NCBI GenBank assembly: GCA_947846985.1
Contig: CANTUZ010000003.1
Coordinates: forward strand, 96,882,704 to 96,946,703
DNA: 64,000 nucleotides
DNA from: Fratercula arctica
Lineage: Eukaryota > Chordata > Aves > Charadriiformes > Alcidae
Reading direction: 5' to 3'
The translations under genes were made by a program, and so were the position numbers. Of the stretch, positions 1 through 12,759 are shown piece after piece; the first letter of the stretch is position 1, and the number at the start of each line of letters is the position of its first letter. Under the pieces are notes generated by a model. It searched no databases. It saw only the letters and a program-made list of their open reading frames with translations, and was not told the origin of the DNA.

Positions 1-514
1 TAGTACAGAGAGCAAGTTTTTTGGTAACGACTGGTTTTTTTAGTTGGTAGCTGAGTGGAAAGCATTTTCACTGCTTACGCACTGTAAGGTTTGTCTGTGA
101 AATCAGAAAGGAGTCTATCCCTGCACAGCACCATAGAACAGAGTCCAAGGATTGTGAGACTTTTGCAGCCTCGTCTAATGCGTTATATAATGACAGCACT
201 AGAAAAAGGATCCTGAATTAGAGAGAAAAATCTTATCTATGTCTACTGTTCTTGTGCTCCAGGTCTCCTTCTTAGCATTGCTACTCTCCCTGTACCCCAG
301 GAATATTTTCTGTAATATTGTAATATTTTTGGCATTCTCATAAATATGTTTTTGAGTAAAAACCAGTTATTTTGTCAATACTTGTGAACTGTAGGCAAGC
401 ATTCAGCTGATCCCAGTGTCTGTGCATTCAGCTGGTGGAATGAGCTAAGTGTTACAATACTGTGACAAATAATTCACTTAAAGAATGCAATGTATATGCT
501 TCAGAGGTACTCAC
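1..514. other. Unique AT-rich non-coding DNA
   Basis: No open frame, repeat or RNA fold was recognised here. The stretch ends at the donor side of the putative minus-strand exon at 515-612, so it could be intron of the same hypothetical transcript. Confidence 0.5.
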
Positions 515-612
515 ACATCAGTAGAATACTGCAAATGCCTGTCCTATCAACAAAAGAGCATTCATTTCCATCACATAGAAATTGGTTGGCACAACTAGTT
601 CTTTGTGAGAAT
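515..612 (-). CDS. Putative internal exon, 98 bp, cysteine-rich frame
   Basis: On the minus strand a pyrimidine-rich acceptor ending TTGTCCCTTTTGCAG is followed by 98 bp and a strong donor GTGAGTACC. One frame is open throughout, entering with one base and leaving with one base. It encodes a cysteine-bearing segment containing SCANQFLCDGNECS and then TGIC. The spacing C-x5-C-x4-C-x8-C vaguely recalls an LDL-receptor class A repeat but lacks its acidic calcium-binding end, so no domain is assigned. A second frame is open from upstream of the acceptor and stops seven bases before the donor; it is hydrophobic and equally unrecognised. No neighbouring exon with a matching phase was found. It may be a chance GT-AG pair. 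Confidence 0.2.
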
Positions 613-1931
613 CTGCAAAAGGGACAACAAAACTGATTTTGTCAAGGACAAAAGGAGAGTAAAGGGCAACACAAGAATAAATAATAATATATTTAGGCAT
701 TTACTTTAAAAGATTTGAATGATCCCGATCCAAGCATAGGACACTTAAGAGTGATAAATGTAATAACCCTGAAAAATAAATATGAGAACCCACTTAGGCT
801 TTTTACTAAAACCGCAAAGGGTTGACTTACCGTATACGCTATAAAAGATGTCATTAAATCATCAGCTGTTATGAATTATTGCCTGTTGTGGTTTCTGAGG
901 TGCTCCTTTCTCTCCCAGTACTCTGTCTAACTATGTACAACTCCAAGAATTGATATCTGTAAGGAAGTTCCAGTGTCAAACTGACAAACAAAGTAAAATT
1001 TTAAAAAAAAAAAAAAAGTCATATCTTACTACAGTAATAAGAAATCCTGTTCACCTCAATGGATCTAATCATAGGTGTACAGGTTGTAAGATCTGTCTTT
1101 CAAATTATACTGTGCTAAATATAAGAGCACAGAAGACAGCTAAATAAATGGGCTACATCAGGGGTGTTCTGTGGAGCGTAGTCTGTGTACCAATAAAAAT
1201 CTTCATGATTTTTATTAATTCCATTAAAGTAGCACACCAGCTCCACATATTTATAGAGATGAAGCAGACTCAGTTCAGGATGAGCCCTTCACGCATACCA
1301 GAGGTACCATTTCCTGAAGTGTAAACAATTGGCATCTGCTGAGCCATAATCCCTAAATCAGAAACACAAATGTTTGGATTAACAAAAAACAGAAAGCCTC
1401 ATTCTTTGTTGTTGACCTCCCAATGTATACTTTTTCACTTTCAATGTTATGTGCATGACTAGCATTCTTTATCCAGGACTAGAAATGCAGTGGCTATTTG
1501 CCACTGTGACCACAAAGGACAAATTCATGATCGAATTCAAGCCAATCCAAACCCTCACTGAAGCTTGCTGACTTCAGGAGATTTGAAATCAAACCTTCGA
1601 TTCAATGCTACACATATGATGCAGTATGAAGCAACCGAGATTTGATATTCTTAAGAATCAGAGAAATAAAACGATATTTATTTTACCCCTTTGAATGAGT
1701 ACATAGATTTGATGAGAAAAAGTTGAGGAAATATAAAATGTAAACTTATGTGTACCATCATTGAAATCTATGTGGTTTTTATATACATAAGGTATTAGTA
1801 TTTCACTGCACCAGAGATTAAGTTTTCAATAACTTTTAGGTATTTTAAGATAGACTGGAACTGCTGTCTGTCATATATGCAGTCTATATATATGGAATAC
1901 AGAATGCAGATATACAGAATAATCCATTGTG
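613..1931. other. Unique non-coding DNA
   Basis: AT-rich sequence with a short A-run near 1002-1017. A minus-strand donor-like GTAAGT at 825-830 has only a very short upstream frame and no good acceptor. No recognisable repeat family was seen. Confidence 0.5.
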
Positions 1932-2002
1932 CCAACTAAAGCTATAACAATGAGCAAACTAAAGTTTTAACAATGAGCGAACTGCTTAAAGTCTAACACT
2001 GA
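1932..2002. repeat. Degenerate minisatellite, about three 23-25 bp units
   Basis: Three consecutive units share the pattern AACTAAAG followed by TAACAATGAG: 1932-1954, 1955-1977 and a more diverged, slightly longer third unit at 1978-2002. Units one and two differ at only a few positions. This is simple local tandem duplication with no coding meaning. Confidence 0.75.
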
Positions 2003-3812
2003 GAGAGTGAAATTTGAAATTCTTTTCCAGAGCAGTTTATTTTTGGACAGGGTTTTTTCTTGAAGAGGTTAAATACAGAGCTAGCGGAGAGAACTGAGAA
2101 GTTGGAGAAGGGTGAGGGGAATACTGTCCCAGTTGCAGGTGTTGGTGCTCAGGACCTGGGGTGCAAGTGGTGATCCTGGAAGTCCTGCCTGTTCTGCTTT
2201 GTGCTGTGGTTTTTAGGCTGTATGGATCCCAATAGGACAATCCATAATCAAACATTTGCTGGGGTTTCGGGGTTTCCAGTCTTCATATTCCCAAGCCATG
2301 CTCCAGTCACTGCTCCCAGCCTCACGCCAGGGGCTCTAGAAGTTGTTGGAGCTCCTACAGCTCCATAGCAGGAGGACAAGGAACCAAGTGCTCCAGGTCA
2401 ACCTGCCTGGTGAGAGGGTTTCCTGCAGCCTCCGCTTCTAAAAGCAGTGGATTGGTAACTGCAGATTGGAGCTGGCAGTGACCTCTCTGAACCAGCAACT
2501 CTTTGCAACCAGGAATTGCCTTTGGCAAGATGACAGGGAAATAGTCACATTTCCACTGGATTCTGCCTGGCTTCATCACAGGTACTCAGTGTCCACTCAA
2601 AATTTTTTTTTGACTTCACAAATCTAGTTGGCTGGGAAGTAACTCTAAGTAAGTTTCAGGGAAGACTGGGATTGTCCACATATAAAAGACTGATGCTTTC
2701 AAACTGCTACAAAACAATAAAAACGAAAATCAGTAAATACCCCTAAGTGCAATTTTAATTGTTTTAATAAGTCCTTTTCCTGCTCTATTTTTATGATCTA
2801 TTAAAAAATCTGGACACATTAGATTTCATTGTACTCTGTCAGAAGAAAGAAAGATTTTAAAATTTTTTGTTAGGTTACATATTAAATTTTAGGTCTCTGC
2901 ATTAGAATGCGACTTCAAAATTATCAAATTAATTACTTTTTTTCTATGCAAATATGCAGCTTTTTCTTTCATTCCTACCCTGGCATAAGAAATCCAAAAA
3001 TGTGGGCAGTATAAAAAATGTGCCCTCAGTCAATATTCACCTATTTCCCTTTTCAAAATAGAGTATAATTTTACCAGACATCACTTTAACCCCAGGGTAA
3101 ATGAAAGTAGCTCTTGCCATGTTAAATAATAAGCTGTGTAAATTTCAGCTGTTGGGGATCTATTCTGTGCCTCCAACAGGAGAAAAAGCTATTTCCAGTG
3201 GTTATGACTTTTAACGTTCATAATTTGAAATAACCCATATACTGATATCATTCAGGGGAAATCTAGTTTTTCTGCACCCTTATGGTTACCAAAAAGGTCT
3301 TAGAAAACAATAGAAAATCATATTATATTATGGCTGCTGCCTTGACACTAGAATTGACATAGTACAGTGCATTTGTATTTATACAATAGTACATTTGATC
3401 CTTGATTTTATTATTCAATTGTCATAGAATTCATGTCTTTCCAGATATTTTCTCACTGAGTTACTTATTCACCTGGAGTAAGGCCAGAAAAATAAGACCT
3501 GAACCTCTTTAATCGTAGCCATGAAACAAATGTAAGAGTTGAGAAGGCTACTCCAGCTGTGGGTGTCTGTATGTGCCATGCACTGGACTGTGATAGGCAA
3601 GCAGGACACAAAGATGGGTGAAAAAAATAACCTTTGAGCTCTGATATGAGAGATTCTCTGTGCCAGTAACACTACTGACAAAGAGCATCCCAAACTTTGG
3701 GTTAGTCTCTGTTGTAGAATGATATTTGTACTTGCACAGAAAGGCTTTTCTTTTTTCAAAATGGGTCAGTGATTATGGACTGCTTCATTGCCTACAAAAA
3801 ATAAAGGACATT
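2003..3812. other. Unique non-coding DNA
   Basis: Short minus-strand open frames at 2037-2255, 2355-2579 and 3469-3759 show no recognisable domain, splice-site pairing or start context. The part at 2040-2600 is somewhat richer in G+C than its surroundings. No transposon end was recognised. Confidence 0.5.
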
Positions 3813-3857
3813 GGCATGAAACGAAAGTAAAAATTTGCATGAAATAAAAGTAAATAC
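3813..3857. repeat. Tandem duplication of a 22-24 bp unit
   Basis: The unit beginning GCATGAAACGAAAGTAAA is followed at once by a second copy beginning GCATGAAATAAAAGTAAA. Two imperfect copies are present. Confidence 0.65.
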
Positions 3858-4747
3858 GAGGATCTAATGGCTTGACAAGCAAGCATAAAGTGGTATTTGG
3901 AGAACTGAGTCTGAAGAAACTTGTTTGACGTCTAACTTCAAACAAAAATTTATTACGGAAAAGTCTTTCTGCTACCAGGAAATCTATCCAGCTACCAGGG
4001 AAGCTGATTCCTATAGGATAGATATATAGCTTATGTCTTAAGAGGAGAGGCTGAGCTACTCAATTCTTTGAGAAAATTGTGTGACTTTTCTAAATAAAAA
4101 TAAAAATAAAAAAGAATAAAAGAAAAGCAAGCAGAAGGGAAGACAGGGAGAAGAACTACCTTAACATTACAATCCATTGATAAAATTAAATTAGTTTTCT
4201 TGGGTTTACCTTACTTGCTAAATATTCGGGAGCACACAGAAATGTTTCATAAACACAATGAGTTCTCCTGTTATGTAAAATCCCTGTCCTTTCTTCAAGG
4301 GCCTGGCAACTGAGTTTTCTACCTAATTTGTATTTTTCTGACTAAAAGCCAGAATGCCCTGAAAAATTAAGCTGTCATTAGTTAATGCTGTCAAAATACC
4401 ATATCTCAGCTATTCATGCGTCTTTAATTACACTTCACTCTTTCTTCCCTCTCTTTTTGAATGGTATTTGTGCATTTGTTTTTCTCCATGCTCTTTTGTC
4501 ATAGTCCCTTGAAAACAAAATATAAAATCAACGATGCTAAATTTTATGTAGGCTTAATATTAGGTAAAAATGAAAGTCCGTAATCCCACTGTCAATAGGA
4601 AGCATTTGTGAAGTTCTCCATGTAGCACATTAAAGAAGGGTGTCACATCCCACTCTCAGGAAAGAGGGGGGGTAAGTGACTTCAGATTGGTAAATTCCCA
4701 ACGGAGCGGACTAAGGTGAGATAAATCTCAAGGTCCATATAGAGACA

Positions 4748-4753
4748 TTTATT
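4748..4753 (-). promoter_or_regulatory. Polyadenylation signal within the LTR-like block
   Basis: The plus-strand hexamer TTTATT is AATAAA on the minus strand. Its place about 107 bp from the TG...CA terminus fits the poly(A) signal of an LTR and sets the orientation of the element. Confidence 0.5.
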
Positions 4754-5023
4754 AGCTTCCCAAAATGGTGAGTATAGGTCTTAACAAGTCCACGATAATT
4801 GGTTAGGTATATAACAAATTACGTCAAACGGTCAGGTATGCATTGTGTTACTTAACAATGGGTATAGGACAATTTATGGCAAGCGGTACCTAAGGCCATT
4901 AGTTAGCAACTCTAACCGTTACTTAACAACTCTAAGAGAAAAGAGAAACTGAGGGATAGAGAAAGGAAAAGACAGAGATAAAGAGATCACTGGTCCTGGT
5001 TCCAGCGTCTTTTTCAGGGAATC

Positions 5024-5086
5024 TTCCCAGGCATAATCTTCTTCTTTCGTGGGAAGAATGTTCCCAGGCACAATCTCCTTCTTTTG
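5024..5086. repeat. Internal 26-bp duplication in the LTR-like block
   Basis: TTCCCAGGCATAATCTTCTT at 5024 and TTCCCAGGCACAATCTCCTT at 5061 start two near-identical segments of about 26 bp separated by 11 bp. Short direct repeats like this are common in U3 enhancer regions of retroviral LTRs, but no specific factor site is claimed. Confidence 0.7.
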
Positions 5087-5433
5087 TTTCTTCCTTGTTC
5101 CCCCCTCAGGGGCACTTATTTTCCCATTTTATGTTTGCGGAATTGGCATGGTCAACCCTGCTTACCAAGGACAGCCTTGTCTCAGGTTTCTCCCTTCTGC
5201 CAGGTGATGTGTAGCATGATTTGGGTAGAGAGACGAGTACCATAGTCATACATGTTTAGCATGACCTCTATAATCTTCATTAGCATATGCAGGGGTGTAC
5301 GCTTTCATATGCATTTCGTGGATAATGAAGAAAAGGTCACTCATCGGACACAATGGCCTTGAGAACTGAGAACTAGCAAGCTCACCACACGAGTGGCAGA
5401 ACTATCCTGTCTTCACAAGACAGTTCTCCCACA

Positions 5434-7559
5434 CTTTCAGGTGCCAGAAGTGTTAGCCTTATCAGTTCTTTGAAGGCCAGGCCTGCATTATTTATTTCCT
5501 TGCGAGTGTTTGAGGCCATTCCATTGAAGGCTTGGAGGGCCTTCTGCCCCTTGTCAGGGAATTTACAGTCCGTCTCTTACAAAGGACAATATCATTCTGA
5601 GAAGAGGAAGAGCCACATGGCTCCATTTTATGTGTGGGTGGTTTTATAATACCTCAGAACAAAATATTCATTGTCCTTAAACAGATTCAGATTACTCATG
5701 TAGATGGGCAAAGTAGCCACACACAGTGCGATGAAGTTCCAGTCTTTTCCATGTGGTGCCCTGTTAGGAAATCATGCCCAGGCTTGCAGTTGATAAAGAA
5801 AGAGGAGAACTGTTTCCTCCAAAAAATGTATAGATTCAGCGGGAGATTCTCATGGTTTGTGTGGTTACTTGAGCTCAGTCTACAGTAATTAGTTCATACC
5901 TGTAGTCTTTAGTGCCTCTGATAAGAAAGCTTTTGCAGGCACCCCCAGGCAAAACAGGACAGCCTATGGTGATACCCCATTCTGCTATTTCAAATATGTA
6001 GACACTAGAAAAGGTTCTAAGTTCATATTTTGGGCACCAGATATGTGTGTGTATGTGCCTGGCTACCCACACGTGCACCCATTTGAATACTAGGTCTCCG
6101 AAAGGATCTTGAATTGCTTGCTTTGGCTTTGCTCCTTTGTTTTGATACTGAGCTGTCTGTATGAATTGAAAATGAGAAAATAGTTAATACGGTATTTAGT
6201 TTCATTGTAAACCCTTCCTGATTTATGACTTGCTTTGTCCCGGGACCCAGCACTACAGCACAAACCAATTGGTATAACTTGCAGCTAAAACTGCTTCTTG
6301 GAGTTCTGCTTTTTTTCTAGGGAAATGTGTTTGTCATTAATACTGATGTTCAGACTCAGGAAAAAACGTATCTGAGGAAGTGTGTGTTATACACAGAACC
6401 TTAAGCTATTGCTCTTCTTGATGATACTAATCTGTTTTCCTACAGAGAATCATGTGAATTGTTACCTGTCATTGCATCCCCATGTTCATCTCTTAATGCT
6501 TGTGGGTGTGATACAAACCACTTAACAGAAATTCACCGCCCAGACTAGGAGGTTTCCTCTGTTACACCAATATATTTTTCCTGTTGTATCTTTTGGTTTG
6601 ATAAGTGCTAATACAAAGATTCTTACCTAGTGCTTTTAAAATGCTTACTGACCTACAGAGACAGCAAAAGTAAACAACAGTTAACACATTGCTCTGATAG
6701 ATAGTGCAGTCCCTCAGGAGGCATTCGTAACATCTACACCAACACTGAGTTGTTCTCTCTCAGGAGCACCATTGACAGTCATTTTATCGCCGATTGCCTA
6801 TGTAATTCTGTAACATCAGTCCCAACGCTGGGCAGTTTTCCCGCTCAGAGGTTAAATATAGGCAAAACCACTATTGAAAAGAAGGTGGAAACCAGCCTGA
6901 AGTGTTAAACTTCCAGTTTACAGTTCCACTAATGTAAGCGTTAGCAGAGAGCAGAACGAAGCTGTCAACAGAAGTGAGCAGCGTACTGACTTTTTTTTAA
7001 TTGTATACAAAGGGACAGCTTGTGTCTTATTTTTCATTTTGATTAATAGTTTATTTTCATTTTAGTCTGTTTTAATCCCAAGTTAGCCAGAAAAATAATA
7101 GTTTGGAGAAGGATACAGTGTCACTATATATAATAAGTTGGATATGAACTATGAGTGGGATGTTATTTGAAGACAAATGTAATTCTTGTAAGACTAAATA
7201 GGTAAATACTATTCAGAAACCGGCACAGAATTATTTATTCCCAACAGCATTTGGGAAACTTTTACTGGAACATCATGTGCCACTATGGTTTGTTGAAAAG
7301 GGTGTTGAAAATAAAAAAAAAAAAAAAAAAAAAGTAGAGAAAAGAGTTGTGATATGAACAAAATTTAGAGAAAATACACCAACAGCAAGACACAAAAGAA
7401 ATTCTATTAATGCATTCAAGACTGAGAAGTAGCTTGACTACAGCCTTCAGATACCTACAGGCAAAAAGGATTTCTGACAATTAAGAGCTCTCTAATTTAA
7501 GAGGACAGAGTGTATAATTAGCTGGAGCCAAGAATTACGTTCTGTCCCCCTTCCACCAA
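5434..7559. other. LTR flank and unique DNA
   Basis: From 5385 to 5576 the minus strand holds a 64-codon open frame that runs across the proposed LTR edge, so 5434-5590 could be leftover element sequence. Beyond that the stretch looks unique, apart from an A-run at 7312-7333. Small open frames at 5634-6268 and 7283-7480 have no recognisable content; the last is partly translation of the A/T-run. Confidence 0.45.
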
Positions 7560-7700
7560 ACGAACAATGGGAGCTTTTAACCATTGGAGCAATCTGTCCT
7601 TCTGAAAGAGAGAAATTTTTGGGACCATACAGGAGGTTAGACTAGACAATAATGTACAATTTCTTCTGCCCTTAATACCTATTTCTGAATTTAAGAATCT
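7560..7700 (+). mobile_element. Possible ancient CR1-L-type 3' tail
   Basis: The stretch around GGAGGTTAGACTAGACAATAA, followed by a pyrimidine-rich block and TAATACCTATTTCTGAATTT, resembles the 3' end of old reptile-type CR1 LINEs, in which a GGACTAGATGA-like motif precedes a CCCTTC-type block and repeated short A/T words. Divergence is high and the upstream body is not recognisable. Confidence 0.35.
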
Positions 7701-9321
7701 GTAAATCAGCAAAGATAAATAAGGTTAACAGAATCTGGCCCTCATTCATATATATTTTATCATTTAATTACATTTTCATTTGAGGATTATAATTCAGTTC
7801 TCTTACGATTTCATCTCGGAAACTTTTCTACAAATCCCAGAAATGGAGTCTTTCTTACTCTAATTAAACTTTGAACCAAATAGAAGCTTTTCAGCTTGAG
7901 ACTCTGAATTGTCATGAGGAAAATTTAGATAAACATCATTTTAGCTTCTTTGTTACTAGTCAGCACAGCAGTAATATAGCACAAAAAGGGTCGATGTCAG
8001 TTATAGCCCTTGAGCTATACAAATGTGTGGTTCTGTTTTGATCATGCTTGATATGCTATGTCTTGACTAGGTCTTATTCCATTTTGTTTCTACAGGTTAG
8101 TGAGACTTTAATCAAGAAAAAAAAAATCTAATGAACAGCAATTTGAAACACAGCATTTGGAAAGGTCAAATTGGTACATTACATCCTTATTATCCAAAAG
8201 AACAGATGAGTTTAATATCCTGGAAGCATTTTCCTGTGAAGAAGATATTAAACAAGAACTGAAAATGGCACAAGGTTCCCTCTTCCTTTCTTATGACAAA
8301 GATTGTAACAGGTGATGAAACTACACAGAATAAATCTTTCTGCTTTAATGTTCAGGTTGTGGATCCTGCCTAGATTTCAAAAGCCTAAGCTAACCAAAGA
8401 CCCAACACACAGCTATTTGATTCAGATCCTTTACAACACATTTTCCTGTTTATATGACTCACTTTCCATTAATATTTTCTAGTCTTAGGGATGTTAACAG
8501 AAGGTACACAGTGCAGTGGGTTTGGGCAAATGCTAACTGTGTTGAACTGCAACAAATAATGCACTGCATCAGCACTGCTTAAAATTTAGATTTTTCAGCT
8601 TCTGTTTGAGTAGACCTAAGAATAGAGATAATGTATTCCAACACACAACGCATTGCATGTGTCCTGCTTTGGAGAGTCCCTGAAGGTATGGAACTGTTGG
8701 AAGGCGAAGGAATTTGTAGTACATCCCATAGGTTGTTAACAATTTGATTACCACAAGGAACTGTCGCAATTTGCTTCCGTAAGTCATTGACTGCATGAAG
8801 ACTCTTCCTTTTACTTTATAGGTCTAAGGAGAGAAGAAAACCTTCTGGAATTCGATGTTGTATTTTAACACTAATATACACCATCAGGGTCCTCATGTTT
8901 AAATCTTATTGTGGCAACTGAACAAATGCTATGCTTAAAAATCAAAAAATGAGTATATGGTGTGCACTTTTATTAGTTACTTGTATTCATTCCACATGAG
9001 ATATGAGAAGTCTGCTATTATGTAAGAATGTAACAAGTTATATATTAAAAATATTCATAATTATTAAAGAAAACACTTTATATTATTCGCAAAGATATCT
9101 GTCTTGAAGTATTGCTGGCTGAAGTAGACTTACACAGAATTGCAGAAGCTCAAAAGTAGGAATCATTTCGAACCTTTTTTTTCCACACCATTTAGGGGAT
9201 AGATTTGAAAAAAAAAAATCTCCATGGTACATTACATGCAACATCTTCCTGAGAAAAGCCATTCTGCTTTGGTCAAGAGAGATAAAATGAACATATCCAA
9301 AATAAGTTTTCTATGTCTCAA

Positions 9322-9325
<4 letters not shown>
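7701..9325. other. Unique non-coding DNA
   Basis: A minus-strand open frame of 75 codons at 8569-8796 has no recognisable domain or clear splice context. No transposon ends were seen. Confidence 0.5.

Positions 9326-9371
<46 letters not shown>
9326..9371 (+). repeat. (TG)n microsatellite
   Basis: About 23 uninterrupted TG dinucleotides, followed by TACACAC. Long pure dinucleotide runs like this are usually length-polymorphic and can adopt Z-DNA. Confidence 0.97.
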
Positions 9372-9373
<2 letters not shown>

Positions 9374-12300
9374 ACACTTGTTTTTTCTTTTCCTTAGGTG
9401 ATTTTATTTTCCACTGGAGATTGTAAATGTATTTTTCATCCTTTGTTTTGCAACTATAAAGTAGGATAGCTTTTTCAATGCATTGGAAATGTGCAACCTA
9501 TTTTGAAACTTCAAAGGTTTTGCAAAACTACAGAAAAAAATCCCTAATGGGTGTTCATTTCATAAATGCCTACAGAAATTAATGTTTTCCATGTGTCCAG
9601 AAAAAATCCACTAGATACAAGTTTCTGTCAAGTTCCTTGTGGTTTAGCTTGAAACTGAAATAACGACAAATAGCTCTTTTCTGCTTCCCAACCAGATATA
9701 TCAGCCTGCAAGTATACAGTCTACAGAAAGTAATAAACAAAACTATTTTTTCAGTTCCTGATTATTATTCACAGTAGAAATCCATGAGTTTTAATAATTG
9801 GAATTACTAAGAACACTGACCATAGATACTCTTGCTATGAAAAAACAAAATATATGCTGTTGTATCCATTTTTTAAAGGATCGTGTTTAGGGAACGACTG
9901 AGTAGAGAATTCAGTGTATTGAGAGGAGGCTCAATGTGTAGTCACACAAACAACTCCAGGGTTTCTCAGAGGATGAGTCCAATACATCAGATGAAGACAG
10001 TGGGGTTTTTTACACTCTTTTCAGTTTGCTCATGATTATGCAAAATGCTGTTGCTGTGTCACACGCTATTTAACATGGGGAACACCTTGAACACATTATG
10101 CAGCCTAATTTAGTTATTTAATGAACTGGATTTTTTTCCACTAGGTGATCACAGTCATTCTTTTTTGAAAAATTCCCGAAGTAATCAAGTACATCTTATG
10201 AACCAATACACCAGTTTGAAGTTAAATGTTAAGAGGGACCTACTTTCGTCACTTGTGGTCAACAAATCATGTGGTGGTTGGGCACTTCCATGAAGTCTTT
10301 CTTTAATGAGGAAGACAAAGAGTGAAAGTTGAATGTAAAATGTTGGACCTGTGAACCCATGAGAGTCACATCTCAAAGCAAAGGATCCTGTAATCCTCTG
10401 TGAAGGATATTTATTAAATTAACAGCAGGTGGAAAAAGGACGTGGCTGTTGGGAAAGGTGTCATGCTGAAGCAAAAAAACGAGAGAGACACATGAAAACA
10501 CAACAGACCATGTGCAGTGCATGCATTTCCACACACATGATTTTGCACCAGGAGGTGCTGGTTCATTGTAATCCCAGTAAGAAGGGCACTCAGGCTCTGT
10601 GAAGTATTGCTTAAAATACCATTTATTGCAGCTGACACCATAAAGCAAAGAGGTCAGTACAGACAATCTTACATCCCTTCAGATGCTGGGAACCCCAGGT
10701 TATGCACCATTGAATGGACCTCCAAGCAGGGCACAGCATCCTGTGCAGGTCCTGTCCATGAAAAGGTTACCCAATATTTCAGTCTTCTGAGCTCTTGTCA
10801 GGTTTTCCTAAAAGATAATAACTCCATTTATCATTTTCACTGTCAAGCAAAAAAAAGAAGTGCACGTGAGAATTTGTTGCTGCTATTTTAGAGGAAGGCA
10901 AGGACCCACAGGTTGTACAACCAGAGGGACCAAGTGGCAGCTGCCCACAGCCTGCTTCGTTACAATTAGTCAGCAACATTTATCCTGCGGCCAGAGGATG
11001 CGCACAGCACAACACGGACCTGAAGGTCATGACGTGTGCCCAGCACAGTGCAGGCCTGCACCTGCTCAGGGTAATTGCTGTGTGGGTCACTAACTCCTCC
11101 ATGTACACTGGTTTTCTGCTCAGGATCTCTGCATATGTATACATACGCCCCTATTTCGCATCTGCCTATAAAAAGCTCCTTTTGTGCTGCCAAGTGAACC
11201 GAGGCATTGCATTCAAAACTGCACACACTAAAAATCTGTCCATGTCTATTGCAAACACACCTTTGTACAAATCTCTGTGTCCATCAAGACAGATTTGTGC
11301 AGGAAGCCAGAGAGGTTTATAATTATGCAATTTTTATCTCCAAACACTGTTAAAAGGCTATGTAAGTACATTTTTGGAAGTGTGCTTTTTGTGCCTGTAG
11401 CTGAAAATCTGGTTATATTTGCATTTGAGTGTGTTTTGTTTTGTCACACAGTTACTTGATATTATATGAATAAATAATCCATGAGCTAGAAAATGATCTA
11501 AAATCAAAGGAACAAAGTCAGTTGCATTATTAAAGAGAAATTAAAATAATTTGACATGAAAGACATTTTAGAGACAATACAGGCTGTCTGATTCACTGAC
11601 ATGCACGCACAGAAGCTAATACATCATTCAGCCCTGCTACCACCTGACAGCTGTTCAACATCTAATGGGAAATGTGATGGTGGTCACAGTCCAGTTCGTA
11701 GTGGACAGGTGTTGGCATCATGAGAATCATCATTACAACTGGCACTAATTGGCACCATTGTTGACAGTCTCAGCAGAGAGGGCCAGTGACTGAATCACCA
11801 TGGAGGCTGCCTTGGAAGCTCTGCTGGCACAGGACACTGGGCTCAGCTCTTCCTTCACCAAAACCATCCTTAGCTTTGCACATATTTCAAAGGAACGCAG
11901 TCAGGTCCCGAAACTTTATTTGCCTGTAAATTCTCTGAGCATGCGCGTTGCTGTGGCATAGCTCTGGAAGTGATGTCTCCGTACAGAGGGTGAGACGCAT
12001 CTCAGGGACACTGAAGCCTGCCCACTGACACTGGCCAATAGAAGAGTCTGTGGGCTAAGGCTTGGGGTGGAAGAAAACCAAAGGGGATGAAAACAAAGGT
12101 TCATGTAAAGGACACATGGGGCTCTAGTCTCATCCAAGCTTTTCTCAGTTCGAGTTTATTTTAGATGCAAATGTGATTCTGTGGCCTTCTAGTAGCCACT
12201 TTACTCCTCCGTGCCCCAGTTTATTCTTTTATCTGAAGGTCCTAATATTTGTCTCACTTTCAGACATAGTATGAGGCTATCCTAACTAACCAATGCCTTA

Positions 12301-12759
12301 AAGTATTTACATATCTCTGATGGACGTCAATAGACACATTAAAACCCAGGCTTCAAATTTATAGGAACTTTCGTTTCTTAAGAATCTTGTTAAATGAGTT
12401 GTTGGCAATGACTATTGAATGTATCCATTTTGCATTTACCTATCTTTCCATTCACTCTGTTGAATATTAAATACAGCTTCTTCTTCCACTCAGCCTGCCT
12501 TGTGCAAATCAGCAATTAAAACTAATTTTCCTTCCGTGTACAGAAACCTCTACTATTTGTGGGTTAATTATCACTTCTTTTTTTTTTTTTTTAGCTCTAT
12601 AGACAAATGTAATACAGGTCAATAATGTGACTGCAGAATTTGAGAATGTTTTTATGGTAAGAAAAAGAAGTAAAAATGTGTGATAAGCTTGATTGCAATT
12701 AGCAGCAGTAACTGAAGTATAGAGAGGTTATTAGAGCTCATTAGTACCTTCTTCCGAAG
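9372..12759. other. Unique DNA, locally GC-richer at 10.4-11.1 kb
   Basis: Between about 10400 and 11330 many short open frames overlap on both strands, none recognisable. A TATA-like CTATAAAAAGC lies near 11167 on the plus strand and AATAAA near 11468, which could mark an old LTR or a weak promoter, but no paired ends were found. A T-run lies near 12578-12592. No gene is supported. Confidence 0.45.

Larger units (their letters stand above)
4641..5433 (-). mobile_element. Solo LTR-like remnant of an endogenous retrovirus
   Basis: Read on the minus strand, this block starts TGTGGGAGAACTG at 5433 and ends GGGATGTGACA at 4641, giving the TG...CA ends of a retroviral long terminal repeat of about 793 bp. 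A minus-strand AATAAA polyadenylation signal lies at 4748-4753, about 107 bp before the proposed 3' end, where an R/U5 boundary would be expected. The U3-like part contains an internal duplication of about 26 bp. No tRNA-primer site follows the 3' end and no clear polypurine tract precedes the 5' end, so a solo LTR is the simplest reading. No matching target-site duplication was found, so the outer boundaries are uncertain. The call is inferred from architecture; the family is not identified. Confidence 0.6.

Noticed and set aside
825..866. Minus-strand exon ending at the GTAAGT donor at 825-830
   Set aside because: Stops occur in all frames except for about 11 codons, and there is no pyrimidine-rich acceptor.
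11160..11475. Promoter or LTR suggested by TATA-like CTATAAAAAG and a downstream AATAAA
   Set aside because: No paired TG/CA ends, no target duplication and no transcript-like frame; such words are common in AT-rich DNA.
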